39,831 nucleotides of DNA. It comes from an uncultured Spirochaetia bacterium (lineage in GTDB: Bacteria > Spirochaetota > Spirochaetia > JABEVK01). The notes below the pieces were generated by a model that saw nothing but the letters and a program-made list of their open reading frames with translations, ran no database searches and had not been told where the DNA came from. Position 1 is the first letter of the stretch; every line of letters begins with the position of its first letter. Location of the stretch: positions 1 through 39,831 of the forward strand of contig CALGPJ010000017.1 in the NCBI GenBank assembly GCA_937960645.1. The letters are read 5' to 3'. The translations under genes were made by a program, and so were the position numbers. This document shows, one piece after another, positions 1 to 7,610 of the stretch.

Positions 1-2
1 AG

Positions 3-68
3 GTGCGCAAAAGCCTCTCGCAGCTGGCCGGGAGGGAAGTCACGACCGTTGTTCCCGCGGTTGAGTGA
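3..68 (+). CDS. 3' end of an unidentified gene (partial)
   Basis: An open frame enters from the left edge and ends at a TGA at 66-68. The 21 residues seen end in VVPAVE and look protein-like, but they are too few to assign a family. Another frame is also open here, so the call rests mainly on the amino acid composition and on the repeat cluster that starts directly after the stop. Function unknown. Confidence 0.4.
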   Translation: MRKSLSQLAGREVTTVVPAVE

Positions 69-70
69 TC

Positions 71-244
71 CTCGTTTCGTTCGGAATGACAACGCCCCCA
101 TGTCATTCCGAACCCGCTCCGCACCTGTCATTCCGAACCCGCGAAGCACTCATGTCATTCCGAACCCGCGAAGCGGGTGAGGAATCCTTATAACCCACAG
201 CCGCGGGTGAGGAATCTTCTCACTTCGTTCGGAATGACAACGCC
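71..244. repeat. Cluster of short interspersed repeats (TGTCATTCCGA family)
   Basis: TGTCATTCCGAACCCGC occurs three times in direct orientation at 101-117, 126-142 and 153-169. GCGGGTGAGGAATC occurs at 173-186 and 203-216. A 21-base unit that begins TTCGTTCGGAATGACA occurs identically at 76-96 and 224-244. GGAATGACA is the reverse complement of TGTCATTCC, so the units form inverted pairs able to fold into stems. Similar GTCATTCCGA...GAGGAATC elements are scattered between genes in many bacterial genomes. A related sequence lies at 34322-34359 in this window. The cluster lies just upstream of the prs promoter. Confidence 0.75.
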
Positions 245-262
245 ACTCTAACATGATGGATG

Positions 263-291
263 TTGCCGTTCCCTGATGAATATGTTACAAA
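263..291 (+). promoter_or_regulatory. Putative prs operon promoter
   Basis: TTGCCG at 263-268 and TACAAA at 286-291 are separated by 17 bases. A start near 298 would leave the ribosome site GGGGAG (301-306) just inside the transcript, six bases before the prs ATG. Both boxes are imperfect. Confidence 0.4.
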
Positions 292-312
292 ACCGTCAGC
301 GGGGAGTGCGAC

Positions 313-1545
313 ATGACGGCGGACCGACAGACGAGGCTTGGAATTTTGGCCTGCCCCGGCGGCAGGATTTTCGCAAAGGAAATCATCCACCACCTCCAGG
401 GGATCTATCAGCGCCGTGCCGAAAAGCGCATCGAAAACCTTTGCAAGGCCTATGGTCTGTCCCGGGACGAGGTGATTCAAAAAATCAACTTCGACGAGGA
501 TCTCCGCTCCAACGAGATCTCCGAACCCCGGGACATCCATTCCCTCCGCAAGCCCGAATTCGAGATACCTGTGCACTTTACCCGTTTTGCCAACGGGGAA
601 TACAAGGCCGAGATCCTTTCCACGGTCCGCGGGGTCGATTTGTACATCGTCCAGGACGTGGCCAACCAGTACCCTATCTATTTCGAGGACCTGGGCCAGG
701 AAATCACCTTTTCGGTGAACGACCACATTTTCTGCCTCATGACCTGTGTGGATGCCGCCCTGCAAGCGGGCGTGGAGAGTGTGACCCTGGTTTTGCCCAG
801 TTACCCCTACGCCCGGCAGCACAAGAAAAAGGGGCGCGAGGGGTTGACGGCCAGCCGGATCGGCCGCATGTTCGAGTCTATGGGCGTGACCCGTATCATC
901 ACCCTGGACATCCACTCCCGGGAAATCGAAAACGCGTTTAACCGTATGATTTTGGAGAACCTCCACGCCAGCTACCAGATCCTGCTGAAGCTCAGCGAGT
1001 TCGTCGATTTGAAGGATCCCGACATCGTGGTGGTCAGTCCCGATACCGGCGCCGTGGACCGAAACAAATTCTATGCCTCCAGCCTCCAGCGCCCCCTGGC
1101 CTTGCTTTACAAGGAAAGGGACTATTCCAAGCTCAGCACCTCCGCCAGCGAGAGCAACATCACCAGCACCAAGCTCCTGGGCGATGTCCGCGGCAAAATC
1201 GTTTTCACCGCCGATGACATGCTCGGTACAGGCGGCACCCTCATCAAGGCGATGCAGCTCATGAAGGAGATGGGCGCCCGCAGGATCTTCGCTTCGGTAA
1301 GCCTGCCCCTGTTCAACGGAGACGCCATTCACGATTTTGACCAGGCTTACGAAAAAGGCTTGTTCGACAAAATCATCGGGACCAATGCCGTCTATCATAA
1401 CGGCCGGCTGCTCGAACGGCCCTGGTTTTGTCAGGCCAACGTGTCCAACTTTTTTGCCCGGGCCATCAGCCGGCTGCACCATAACCGAAGCCTCAGCTCC
1501 CTGCTCGACAATTCGGCCATCATCCAGCGCATGTTCCAGAGCTAA
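313..1545 (+). CDS. prs: Ribose-phosphate pyrophosphokinase, long form
   Basis: Makes PRPP from ribose 5-phosphate and ATP for nucleotide, histidine and tryptophan synthesis; cytosolic. Visible motifs are FANGE at residues 92-96 (FSDGE in E. coli, near 35-39), YARQHKKKGREG, the DIHS segment, SPDTGAVDR, and the PRPP-binding loop DDMLGTGGT at 301-309. At 410 residues it is about 95 longer than the usual 310-315. About 57 of these form an N-terminal extension; the rest are insertions. As I recall, Borrelia has a PRPP synthetase of similar length. The usual KRR flexible loop is replaced by KERD. ATG 313 is set by GGGGAG six bases upstream. First gene of a plus-strand run with the FGGY kinase two bases downstream. 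Confidence 0.93.
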   Translation: MTADRQTRLGILACPGGRIFAKEIIHHLQGIYQRRAEKRIENLCKAYGLSRDEVIQKINFDEDLRSNEISEPRDIHSLRKPEFEIPVHFTRFANGEYKAEILSTVRGVDLYIVQDVANQYPIYFEDLGQEITFSVNDHIFCLMTCVDAALQAGVESVTLVLPSYPYARQHKKKGREGLTASRIGRMFESMGVTRIITLDIHSREIENAFNRMILENLHASYQILLKLSEFVDLKDPDIVVVSPDTGAVDRNKFYASSLQRPLALLYKERDYSKLSTSASESNITSTKLLGDVRGKIVFTADDMLGTGGTLIKAMQLMKEMGARRIFASVSLPLFNGDAIHDFDQAYEKGLFDKIIGTNAVYHNGRLLERPWFCQANVSNFFARAISRLHHNRSLSSLLDNSAIIQRMFQS

Positions 1546-1547
1546 TC

Positions 1548-2954
1548 ATGCCCTACACCGTGCGCCCGCCTGCCAAAGACCTCATTCTGGCCATCGACAT
1601 CGGCACCACCTCGATGAAGGGCGGCCTCCTCAGCCCCGAGGGCGTTCTGCTTGCCGAACACCGGGTGGTCTATCGCGACAAGGGCAGTTGGGATTACCAC
1701 ACCTGGGATGCCCGCGTCTGGATCGAGAGCCTGCGCGACATTGTGGCCACTCTGGGTGGCTACGAGCGTACCCAGGCCGTCTGCGTTTCCGGGCAGGGGC
1801 CCACGGTCGTTCCGGTCGATGTGCTGGGCCAGCCCTTGTTTTATGCCATGCTTTGGATCGACCGCCGCCAACTCGCAAAACCGGATACTAAAAGTTTTTT
1901 TCTCCCGAAGATTGCCTGGTTCAGGGAACAACACCCGGATCTCTACGATAAAACGCGATGGTTCCTCTCCTGCCCCGAATACATCAACTTTTTCCTGACG
2001 GGAAGAGCCGCCACGGTGTCTCCCAACACGCAGTTTCACCCTTATTTCTGGAGCGAGAAGGAATTGGCCGAATATGCCGTCGACAAGGATCGGTTTCCCG
2101 AATTTGTCGAGACAGGCCAGATCCTGGGCGAGGTCAGCGAGACGGCTTCCCGGTTAACCGGAATCCCGGCGGGCATCCCCGTGGTGGCTGGCGGGAGCGA
2201 TTTTTTGATGGCCTTGCTGGGATCGGCCACGGTCCAGGTGGGCCGAGTTTGCGACCGGGCGGGGACCAGCGAGGGGGTGAATCTTTGTGCGGAAAAACCG
2301 TTTCAAAATCCCTGGCTTCGAACCCTGCCGCACATCATCCCCGGTCTGTACAATGTGAGCGGAATCCTGTCCAGCACCGGCAGGCTGTTCGAGTGGCTGC
2401 GGCAGATCACCGGTCAGCTGGATCGATCCTACCGGGACATCCTCCAGGATATCGCCAACCTGCCCCCCGAGCGGTCGCGCCCCCTTTTCTTTCCTGGTGT
2501 ACGGGGCCAGGAGGACTTTCAGTTTGCCGAGGGTGCCTTCCTCGACCTCCACCCCGAGCACGACCGCCGCGACCTGGGGCGGGCCGTTGTGGAGAGCATC
2601 GGCTTTGGTATCCGCCGGATTTTGGATATTTTTGAAGAAGGTGGGTATCCGGTAGACGAAATCCGAGTCACCGGCGGGCAGGCCCGCAACGTCATTTGGA
2701 ACCAGATGAAGGCCGACATCACCGGCAGGACCGTTCTGGTGCCCGAAATCGAGGATGCCGAGCTGTTGGGGTGTGCCATATGTGCGCTCACCGCCCTGGG
2801 TCAATACCCGGGGTTCTACGAGGCGAGCATGGCCCTAAACCGCACTCGCGCCCGATACACCCCCCGCGACGAGCATTTTCAACGGTATCAGGTCGTGTTT
2901 AAGGAGTATTGCGAAAAATGGGACAGGAGCACAGCTCAGGGGACAAGAGGCTAG
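1548..2954 (+). CDS. FGGY-family carbohydrate kinase (xylulokinase-like)
   Basis: Phosphorylates a sugar or polyol with ATP. The N-terminal phosphate-binding motif AIDIGTTSMKGG lies at about residues 15-26. A GGSDF segment carries the probable catalytic aspartate (D218). AGTSEG and the C-terminal VTGGQARNVIWNQ segment, the adenosine side, are typical of the family. The 468 residues are close to the normal 480-510. The sugar cannot be read from sequence; xylulose is the best guess, because a xylulokinase-annotated gene sits next to prs in Borrelia as I recall. Begins two bases after prs with no strong ribosome site, so it is probably translated with prs. Its 3' end overlaps copA. Confidence 0.85.
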   Translation: MPYTVRPPAKDLILAIDIGTTSMKGGLLSPEGVLLAEHRVVYRDKGSWDYHTWDARVWIESLRDIVATLGGYERTQAVCVSGQGPTVVPVDVLGQPLFYAMLWIDRRQLAKPDTKSFFLPKIAWFREQHPDLYDKTRWFLSCPEYINFFLTGRAATVSPNTQFHPYFWSEKELAEYAVDKDRFPEFVETGQILGEVSETASRLTGIPAGIPVVAGGSDFLMALLGSATVQVGRVCDRAGTSEGVNLCAEKPFQNPWLRTLPHIIPGLYNVSGILSSTGRLFEWLRQITGQLDRSYRDILQDIANLPPERSRPLFFPGVRGQEDFQFAEGAFLDLHPEHDRRDLGRAVVESIGFGIRRILDIFEEGGYPVDEIRVTGGQARNVIWNQMKADITGRTVLVPEIEDAELLGCAICALTALGQYPGFYEASMALNRTRARYTPRDEHFQRYQVVFKEYCEKWDRSTAQGTRG

Positions 2955-5083
2955 ATAACCGGCACGTGTTTCGGGTCGAGGACCTTAGCTGTGCCGCCTG
3001 TGTCCGAGCGGTAGAAAGCGAGCTGCGCCGGATCCCCGGGGTTCGTTTTGCCTCGGTCAACCTGGCCACGGGCAAGGCCTTCGTCCTGACGGGCAGCGAG
3101 GTTTCGGCGGGAGCTCTCTTCGAGGGTGTCCGAAAAGCGGGCTACACCCCCAAAGCCGCCAACCGGGAGGACGACAACGAAAATCGCCACTTTGCCAGGG
3201 CGCGATGGCATTTTTATGGCAGTTTGCTTCTGGGGGTACCCGTCGCCGTCCTGATGGCGATCCACGGGCTGGGGCTGGCTCACGGTTCTGCCATCCAGCT
3301 GGCCGAGGAGGCGCTCTCGACCCTCCTGATTCTGGGCCTGGGTTGGCAAACCCTCCGCAGTGCTTTTATCGCCCTGACTCACCGTCATGCCAACATGGAC
3401 GTGCTGATTTCTCTCGCTACCCTTGCGGCTCTGAGCACGGTCCCTCTGTCGCGATTCATCCCAGGGCTTGCGTCCTTCGGCGGGTTGGGGGCCATGATTC
3501 TGGCCTTTCATCTTTCCGGCAGATACCTCGAGGCCCGATTGAAGTGGCGGGCGGGCCGCAGCCTCCGCGAGCTCCTGGGGGGGCAGAAGAGTCACTGTCA
3601 GCTGATTCTCGAAGATGGCACCACCGAAACTTTCCCTGTTGACGAACTGCAACCGGGGATGCGAGTCCTGCTGCGTTATGGGGAACAGGTGGGCGCCGAC
3701 GGCCTGATGGAGCAAGGGGAGGTTCTTCTGGATGAGGGGATGGTGAGCGGCGAAGCCATTCCGGTTCCGCGACGGGCGGGCGAGGCCGTCGTCGGGGGGA
3801 CACTGGTCGTTCAGGGGACGGGGGTGATGCGGGTGACCGCGGCCGCCTCAGATAGCTTCCTGGCAAAGATGCTGGGACTGGTGGAGGAAGCTCAGTCCCT
3901 GAAGATTCCCCTGCAGGCTTTTGCCGATCGGGTCACGCACTACTTCGTGCCGGTTGTCTTCTTTCTGGCCGTGGCCGCCGGGGCGATTTGGGCCGCCGTG
4001 GAAGGTCCCAACCGGGGAGTGTCGATCGCCCTCGCCGCCCTGGTGGTGGCATGTCCCTGTGCCCTGGGGTTGGCGACACCCATGGCCCTGATGGCGGCGA
4101 CCGCCCACGCCTCCAGACGGGGCATTCTGTTCAAGACCGGCGAGGCCCTCCAACGCCCGCGGGAATTGCGCGTGGTGATCTTCGACAAGACCGGCACCCT
4201 GACCCTGGGCCGACCGCGGGTGGTGGCGCACGATCTGGCGCCGGAATGGTGGGCGGTGATCGCCGCCCTCGAAGAGCGCAGTCTTCACCCCCTGGCCAGG
4301 GCCGTGGAGGAGGCGGCGAAAGCCTTTTCTGCCGAAGGCGCCACCGAACTGGAACAGATCGAAGAGGTACCCGGAAAGGGGATGCAGGCTGTTTACCGGG
4401 GGAAGACTCTCTTTCTGGGCCAGCCTCTGGACGCCGCCAGATACGGAGGTTGGCTGGGGCAGGGCCGAACGGTGATCGAGTTGCGCTACGCCAACGAGGT
4501 GGCAGGGGCCCTGGCCCTGGAGGATCCTCTGAAACCGGACGCCGCGGAGACCGTGGCCGAGTTGAAACAGCGAGGGCTGCGTTTGATCCTGGCCACCGGT
4601 GACCACGAGCTGCCGGCCCGACACGTCGCTGAAAAGGTAGGCATCGCCGAGGTCCACGCACGCTGCCGACCCGAGGAAAAGTTTCAGCTGGTTCAGCGGC
4701 TGACCTCGGGCGGCTCGACGGTCGCGGTGGTGGGCGATGGAATTAACGATGCGGCCGCGTTGAAGGCTGCCGATGTGGGAATCGCCATGGGGTCGGCCGC
4801 GGCCCTGAGCGCCGAAAGCGCCGATGCTGTGCTGGTTCATAACCAGCTGCACCGGCTGGTGGACCTGATTGACATCAGTGGGGAGACCTACAGGCAGATC
4901 CGGTTCAATCTGTTTTGGGCCTTTTTCTACAACATCCTGGCCCTGCCCTTTGCGTTGTTGGGCCTCGTCCATCCCCTGGCGGCGGAACTGGCGATGCTGG
5001 GATCCAGCATCACCGTTGTGCTGGGGTCGTGGCTTTTGGCCGCGCGGTTGAATCGGCAACATCAAAACAGGAGGTCGTCATGA
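2918..5083 (+). CDS. copA: Copper-exporting P1B-type ATPase
   Basis: Pumps Cu(I) out of the cytoplasm at the expense of ATP. A single N-terminal heavy-metal domain (SCAAC, near residue 27) is followed by eight predicted membrane helices. The set of P-type motifs is complete: SGEAIP in the actuator domain, the CPC ion site in VACPCALG, the phosphorylation motif DKTGT, the HP dipeptide in SLHPLA, and GDGIND. YN in the seventh helix and MLGSS in the eighth match the Cu(I) subgroup. ATG 2918 lies 11 bases after AAGGAG (2901-2906). A TTG at 2909 is in frame but too near that site. The start lies inside the FGGY kinase gene (37-base overlap), and the TGA overlaps the copZ ATG. Confidence 0.93.
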   Translation: MGQEHSSGDKRLDNRHVFRVEDLSCAACVRAVESELRRIPGVRFASVNLATGKAFVLTGSEVSAGALFEGVRKAGYTPKAANREDDNENRHFARARWHFYGSLLLGVPVAVLMAIHGLGLAHGSAIQLAEEALSTLLILGLGWQTLRSAFIALTHRHANMDVLISLATLAALSTVPLSRFIPGLASFGGLGAMILAFHLSGRYLEARLKWRAGRSLRELLGGQKSHCQLILEDGTTETFPVDELQPGMRVLLRYGEQVGADGLMEQGEVLLDEGMVSGEAIPVPRRAGEAVVGGTLVVQGTGVMRVTAAASDSFLAKMLGLVEEAQSLKIPLQAFADRVTHYFVPVVFFLAVAAGAIWAAVEGPNRGVSIALAALVVACPCALGLATPMALMAATAHASRRGILFKTGEALQRPRELRVVIFDKTGTLTLGRPRVVAHDLAPEWWAVIAALEERSLHPLARAVEEAAKAFSAEGATELEQIEEVPGKGMQAVYRGKTLFLGQPLDAARYGGWLGQGRTVIELRYANEVAGALALEDPLKPDAAETVAELKQRGLRLILATGDHELPARHVAEKVGIAEVHARCRPEEKFQLVQRLTSGGSTVAVVGDGINDAAALKAADVGIAMGSAAALSAESADAVLVHNQLHRLVDLIDISGETYRQIRFNLFWAFFYNILALPFALLGLVHPLAAELAMLGSSITVVLGSWLLAARLNRQHQNRRSS

Positions 5084-5280
5084 CGGAGATGAAGTTTTCC
5101 GTTCCCGACATGAACTGCGGGCATTGCGAAAAACGCATCCGCGGGGTTCTGACGGGAAGGTTGGGGTGTCAGGATGTGGTGATCGATCTGGTTCACAAGA
5201 CTGTCTCTTTGCGAGGCGAAAGGACCTTCGACGAAGTACGGTCGGCTCTCGAGGAGATTGGTTACACCGCCATGGCTTAG
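5080..5280 (+). CDS. copZ: Copper chaperone, heavy-metal-associated domain
   Basis: A 66-residue single-domain protein with the MNCGHC metal-binding motif at residues 11-16, preceded by a beta strand and ending in a GYTA segment, as in CopZ. It carries Cu(I) to the CopA pump. Its ATG overlaps the copA stop (ATGA), and AGGAGG at 5069-5074 sits five bases upstream, so the two are translationally coupled. The stop overlaps the end of the opposing tsaC gene by four bases. Assignment rests on the motif, length and copA partnership. Confidence 0.9.
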   Translation: MTEMKFSVPDMNCGHCEKRIRGVLTGRLGCQDVVIDLVHKTVSLRGERTFDEVRSALEEIGYTAMA

Positions 5281-6230
5281 GGCCGCTTTCCCGAGGCGCG
5301 GAGGAGTCGGTCCCGCAGGGCCTGACCTAATCCCCGGGCAGGGGGGAGCCAGCACCAAAGACCGGAGACACCGGCCGCCTCGGCTTCACGGAAAAGGCTG
5401 TAGAGGCGGTGGGCGTAATCCTCGATGTCGGCAATGAGAATGAACCGCCCGGGCCAGGGACCGCGGCAGTCAGGCGGACCGATGATCCACTCCCCGGAAA
5501 CGGGGGCCGCCTGTTCCGGAGCCTCGTAAATTTTTACGGGAAGGTTGGGCTGATAGTGGCGGTGAAGCAAACCGGGAGAGGCAGCGACGTCCCGGTTGCT
5601 GACCAACCGAACGGGGCATCCCAGCACGTGCTCCAATTCCTCACGGGTGACGGCCCCGGGGCGATAGATCACAACGTTTTCGCCTTCGAAACCGACCACG
5701 GTGGATTCCAGTCCGACCTGGCAGGGCGGTCCCCGAAGGATGGCGGCCACCCTTCCCGCCATTTCAAAGCAGGCAGCCTCGAACGTCGTCGGACTCGGGC
5801 GGCCGCTGCGGTTGGCGCTGGGGGCGGCCACGGGCACCCCGGCAAGCTCCAGCAGTTTCTGGCAAAGCTCATGACGGGGCCAACGCAGCCCGACAGTGGC
5901 AAGTCCAGCCGTTACCGAGGGGGCGATTTCGGCACTGCGAGGCAGAACGAGGGTCAGGGGGCCGGGCCAGAAACGGTCCATAAGCATTCGTGCTGGGGTA
6001 GGCACCTCGGCAGCCGCCCGCAGGGCCATCTCGATGCCAGAGACGTGGACAATCAACGGATTGTCCGAGGGCCGGCCCTTAGCCTGAAAGATTTTCCGAA
6101 CCGCTTGCTCGTCGAAGGCGTTGGCCCCGACTCCATAGACGGTCTCGGTGGGGAAGACCACCGTCGCGCCCCGCTGCAGAAGTTCGGCCGCCTGTTGTAT
6201 ACTGTAGGAGTCGAGAAATTGTGTGTTCAT
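5277..6230 (-). CDS. tsaC: L-threonylcarbamoyladenylate synthase (Sua5/YrdC type)
   Basis: Makes threonylcarbamoyl-AMP from threonine, bicarbonate and ATP, the first step of the t6A modification of ANN-decoding tRNAs. The YrdC domain shows FPTETVYGVGANA near the start, then KGRPSDNPLIVHV and AAPSANRSG. The tail has the LLHRHYQP segment and weaker C-terminal domain found in Sua5 proteins, giving about 317 residues, compared with about 190 for TsaC of E. coli. The start chosen is ATG 6230. An in-frame TTG at 6242 lies only three bases after a TATGAT box and would probably fall upstream of the transcript. There is no clear Shine-Dalgarno sequence. Divergent from the signalling gene at 6303. Confidence 0.9.
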   Translation of the reverse strand: MNTQFLDSYSIQQAAELLQRGATVVFPTETVYGVGANAFDEQAVRKIFQAKGRPSDNPLIVHVSGIEMALRAAAEVPTPARMLMDRFWPGPLTLVLPRSAEIAPSVTAGLATVGLRWPRHELCQKLLELAGVPVAAPSANRSGRPSPTTFEAACFEMAGRVAAILRGPPCQVGLESTVVGFEGENVVIYRPGAVTREELEHVLGCPVRLVSNRDVAASPGLLHRHYQPNLPVKIYEAPEQAAPVSGEWIIGPPDCRGPWPGRFILIADIEDYAHRLYSLFREAEAAGVSGLWCWLPPARGLGQALRDRLLRASGKRP

Positions 6231-6255
6231 GGTCCCGGTCAAAAATCATAGTTTT

Positions 6256-6284
6256 TTGACAAAAAACAAACAAGATTTTAAGAT
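6256..6284 (+). promoter_or_regulatory. Promoter of the receiver-ATPase-cNMP gene
   Basis: A perfect TTGACA (6256-6261), a 17-base spacer and TAAGAT (6279-6284). Transcription would begin near 6291, at the start of the ribosome site GGAGGA. The opposite strand carries TATGAT at about 6244-6249 for tsaC, so the two divergent promoters lie almost back to back. Confidence 0.6.
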
Positions 6285-6302
6285 AGGTCAGGAGGACCCT
6301 CC

Positions 6303-7610
6303 ATGAGCCTGATTGGCATCATCAATTCCGACCCCCAACTTCAATCCAGGATCGAGAAGGCCCTTGCCAAGGATAAAAACCTCTCCTGGCAGTCGGCCAC
6401 CACCTTCATGGAGGCCCTGGACGTCCTCAACTTCGATTTGCCAGAAATCGTTCTCATCAACGTCTCAGATTCCAACATCAAAATCGACGACCTCATCAAA
6501 ACCATCGAGGAGGACCGTTGGCTTCACAATTTCGGTATCCTGGGAATCTTTGACCGTCAGGTCACCAAGGAGCAGGAAATCGGCTACCGGATGCGGCGGA
6601 TCAACCTGCTGTCCCTCATGGAAAAGAGCAACATCAGCCAGGGGCTGCTCAACGTGCTGCAGATCATCGAGCGCAACCGCCAGATCATCTTCCAATGGGA
6701 GATGACCCACACCCTCAGCAACCGCATCACCGGCAGCTTCATCATCGACAACGACCCGATGACGGTACCGATCTACGCCGGGTTGGCGTCCACTGCCCTG
6801 GTCCAACGCGGTTACCTTAGCGTCGAAAACAAACGAAACCTGCAGATCGCCCTGGCGGAGCTCATTCAAAACGGGATCGAGCACGGCAATTGTGAAATCT
6901 CTTACGAGGAAAAGAGCAAATTCCTGATGGAAGGCGGCAGCATCGTCGAGCTGGTACGGAAAAAGTGCGAGGAAGACCCTTCCCTGTTGGCAAAGAAGGT
7001 TCACCTGGAATGGGATATCCGGGAAAACGAGACCAAGTTTTATATCCGTGACGAGGGCAAGGGCTTCGATGTGGAGGAGTACCAAAAAAAGATGCAGACT
7101 CGGAAGCAGGATTCCCTCCACGGTCGCGGCATCATCCTGGCCAAGAGTTTCGGCGGCAAACTTTCGTACAACAAGACGGGCAATGTCGCGCTATTGACGG
7201 TCCAGCACGAGGTTGGCGAGCCCTTGCGGGAACCGGTGGGTTTTCGCGGCGAGGAGGTCCTCATCACGCGAGAGGGCGACGTGGTATTTCGCGAGGGAGA
7301 GAAGAGCGACCACATCTATTACATTTCCAGCGGAAGGTTCAAGGTGTTCCGCGAGGACGTCCTGGTGAGCCTTCTGACGCCCGGTGATATTTTCATCGGG
7401 GAAATGAGTTTTTTGCTGAACAACAAAAGGAGCGCCACGGTGGTTGCCGAATCCCCGGGAAAGCTCATCAAGATCTCCCGGAAAAGTTTTATCGCCGCCG
7501 TCCGGGATTTCCCCCAGTATGGTATCTTTCTGAGCAAGCTCCTGGCGCGCAAGCTCGAACAGAACAATCAGAACAAGGTCAGAAAGGCTGAAGAAGGTTT
7601 GGGGACCTAG
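6303..7610 (+). CDS. Signalling protein: degenerate receiver, HATPase and cNMP-binding domains
   Basis: 435 residues in three parts. Residues 1-125 resemble a response-regulator receiver, but the strand that should carry the phosphoacceptor aspartate reads VLINVS, with Asn53 in its place. Residues about 150-305 form a histidine-kinase/anti-sigma type ATPase: N-box ALAELIQNGIEHG (Asn190), G1 box RDEGKGFD and a GRGIILAKSFGG lid region. No phosphoacceptor-histidine dimerisation domain is seen. Residues about 315-400 form a cyclic-nucleotide-binding domain with a complete phosphate cassette, IGEMSF...KRSATV. It is probably a cytosolic switch in which a nucleotide signal controls the ATPase domain. 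Partner and ligand are unknown. ATG 6303 has GGAGGA at 6291-6296. The stop shares CTAG with the opposing glgC stop. Confidence 0.8.
   Translation: MSLIGIINSDPQLQSRIEKALAKDKNLSWQSATTFMEALDVLNFDLPEIVLINVSDSNIKIDDLIKTIEEDRWLHNFGILGIFDRQVTKEQEIGYRMRRINLLSLMEKSNISQGLLNVLQIIERNRQIIFQWEMTHTLSNRITGSFIIDNDPMTVPIYAGLASTALVQRGYLSVENKRNLQIALAELIQNGIEHGNCEISYEEKSKFLMEGGSIVELVRKKCEEDPSLLAKKVHLEWDIRENETKFYIRDEGKGFDVEEYQKKMQTRKQDSLHGRGIILAKSFGGKLSYNKTGNVALLTVQHEVGEPLREPVGFRGEEVLITREGDVVFREGEKSDHIYYISSGRFKVFREDVLVSLLTPGDIFIGEMSFLLNNKRSATVVAESPGKLIKISRKSFIAAVRDFPQYGIFLSKLLARKLEQNNQNKVRKAEEGLGT

Noticed and set aside
101-169. Three regularly spaced 17-base repeats resembling a mini CRISPR array
   Set aside because: The spacers are only 8 to 10 bases, the repeats are short and embedded in inverted copies, and no cas gene is nearby. 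It fits a dispersed repeat family.
220-1482. 420-codon open frame on the minus strand opposite prs
   Set aside because: Mirror of prs coding sequence, with no family resemblance.
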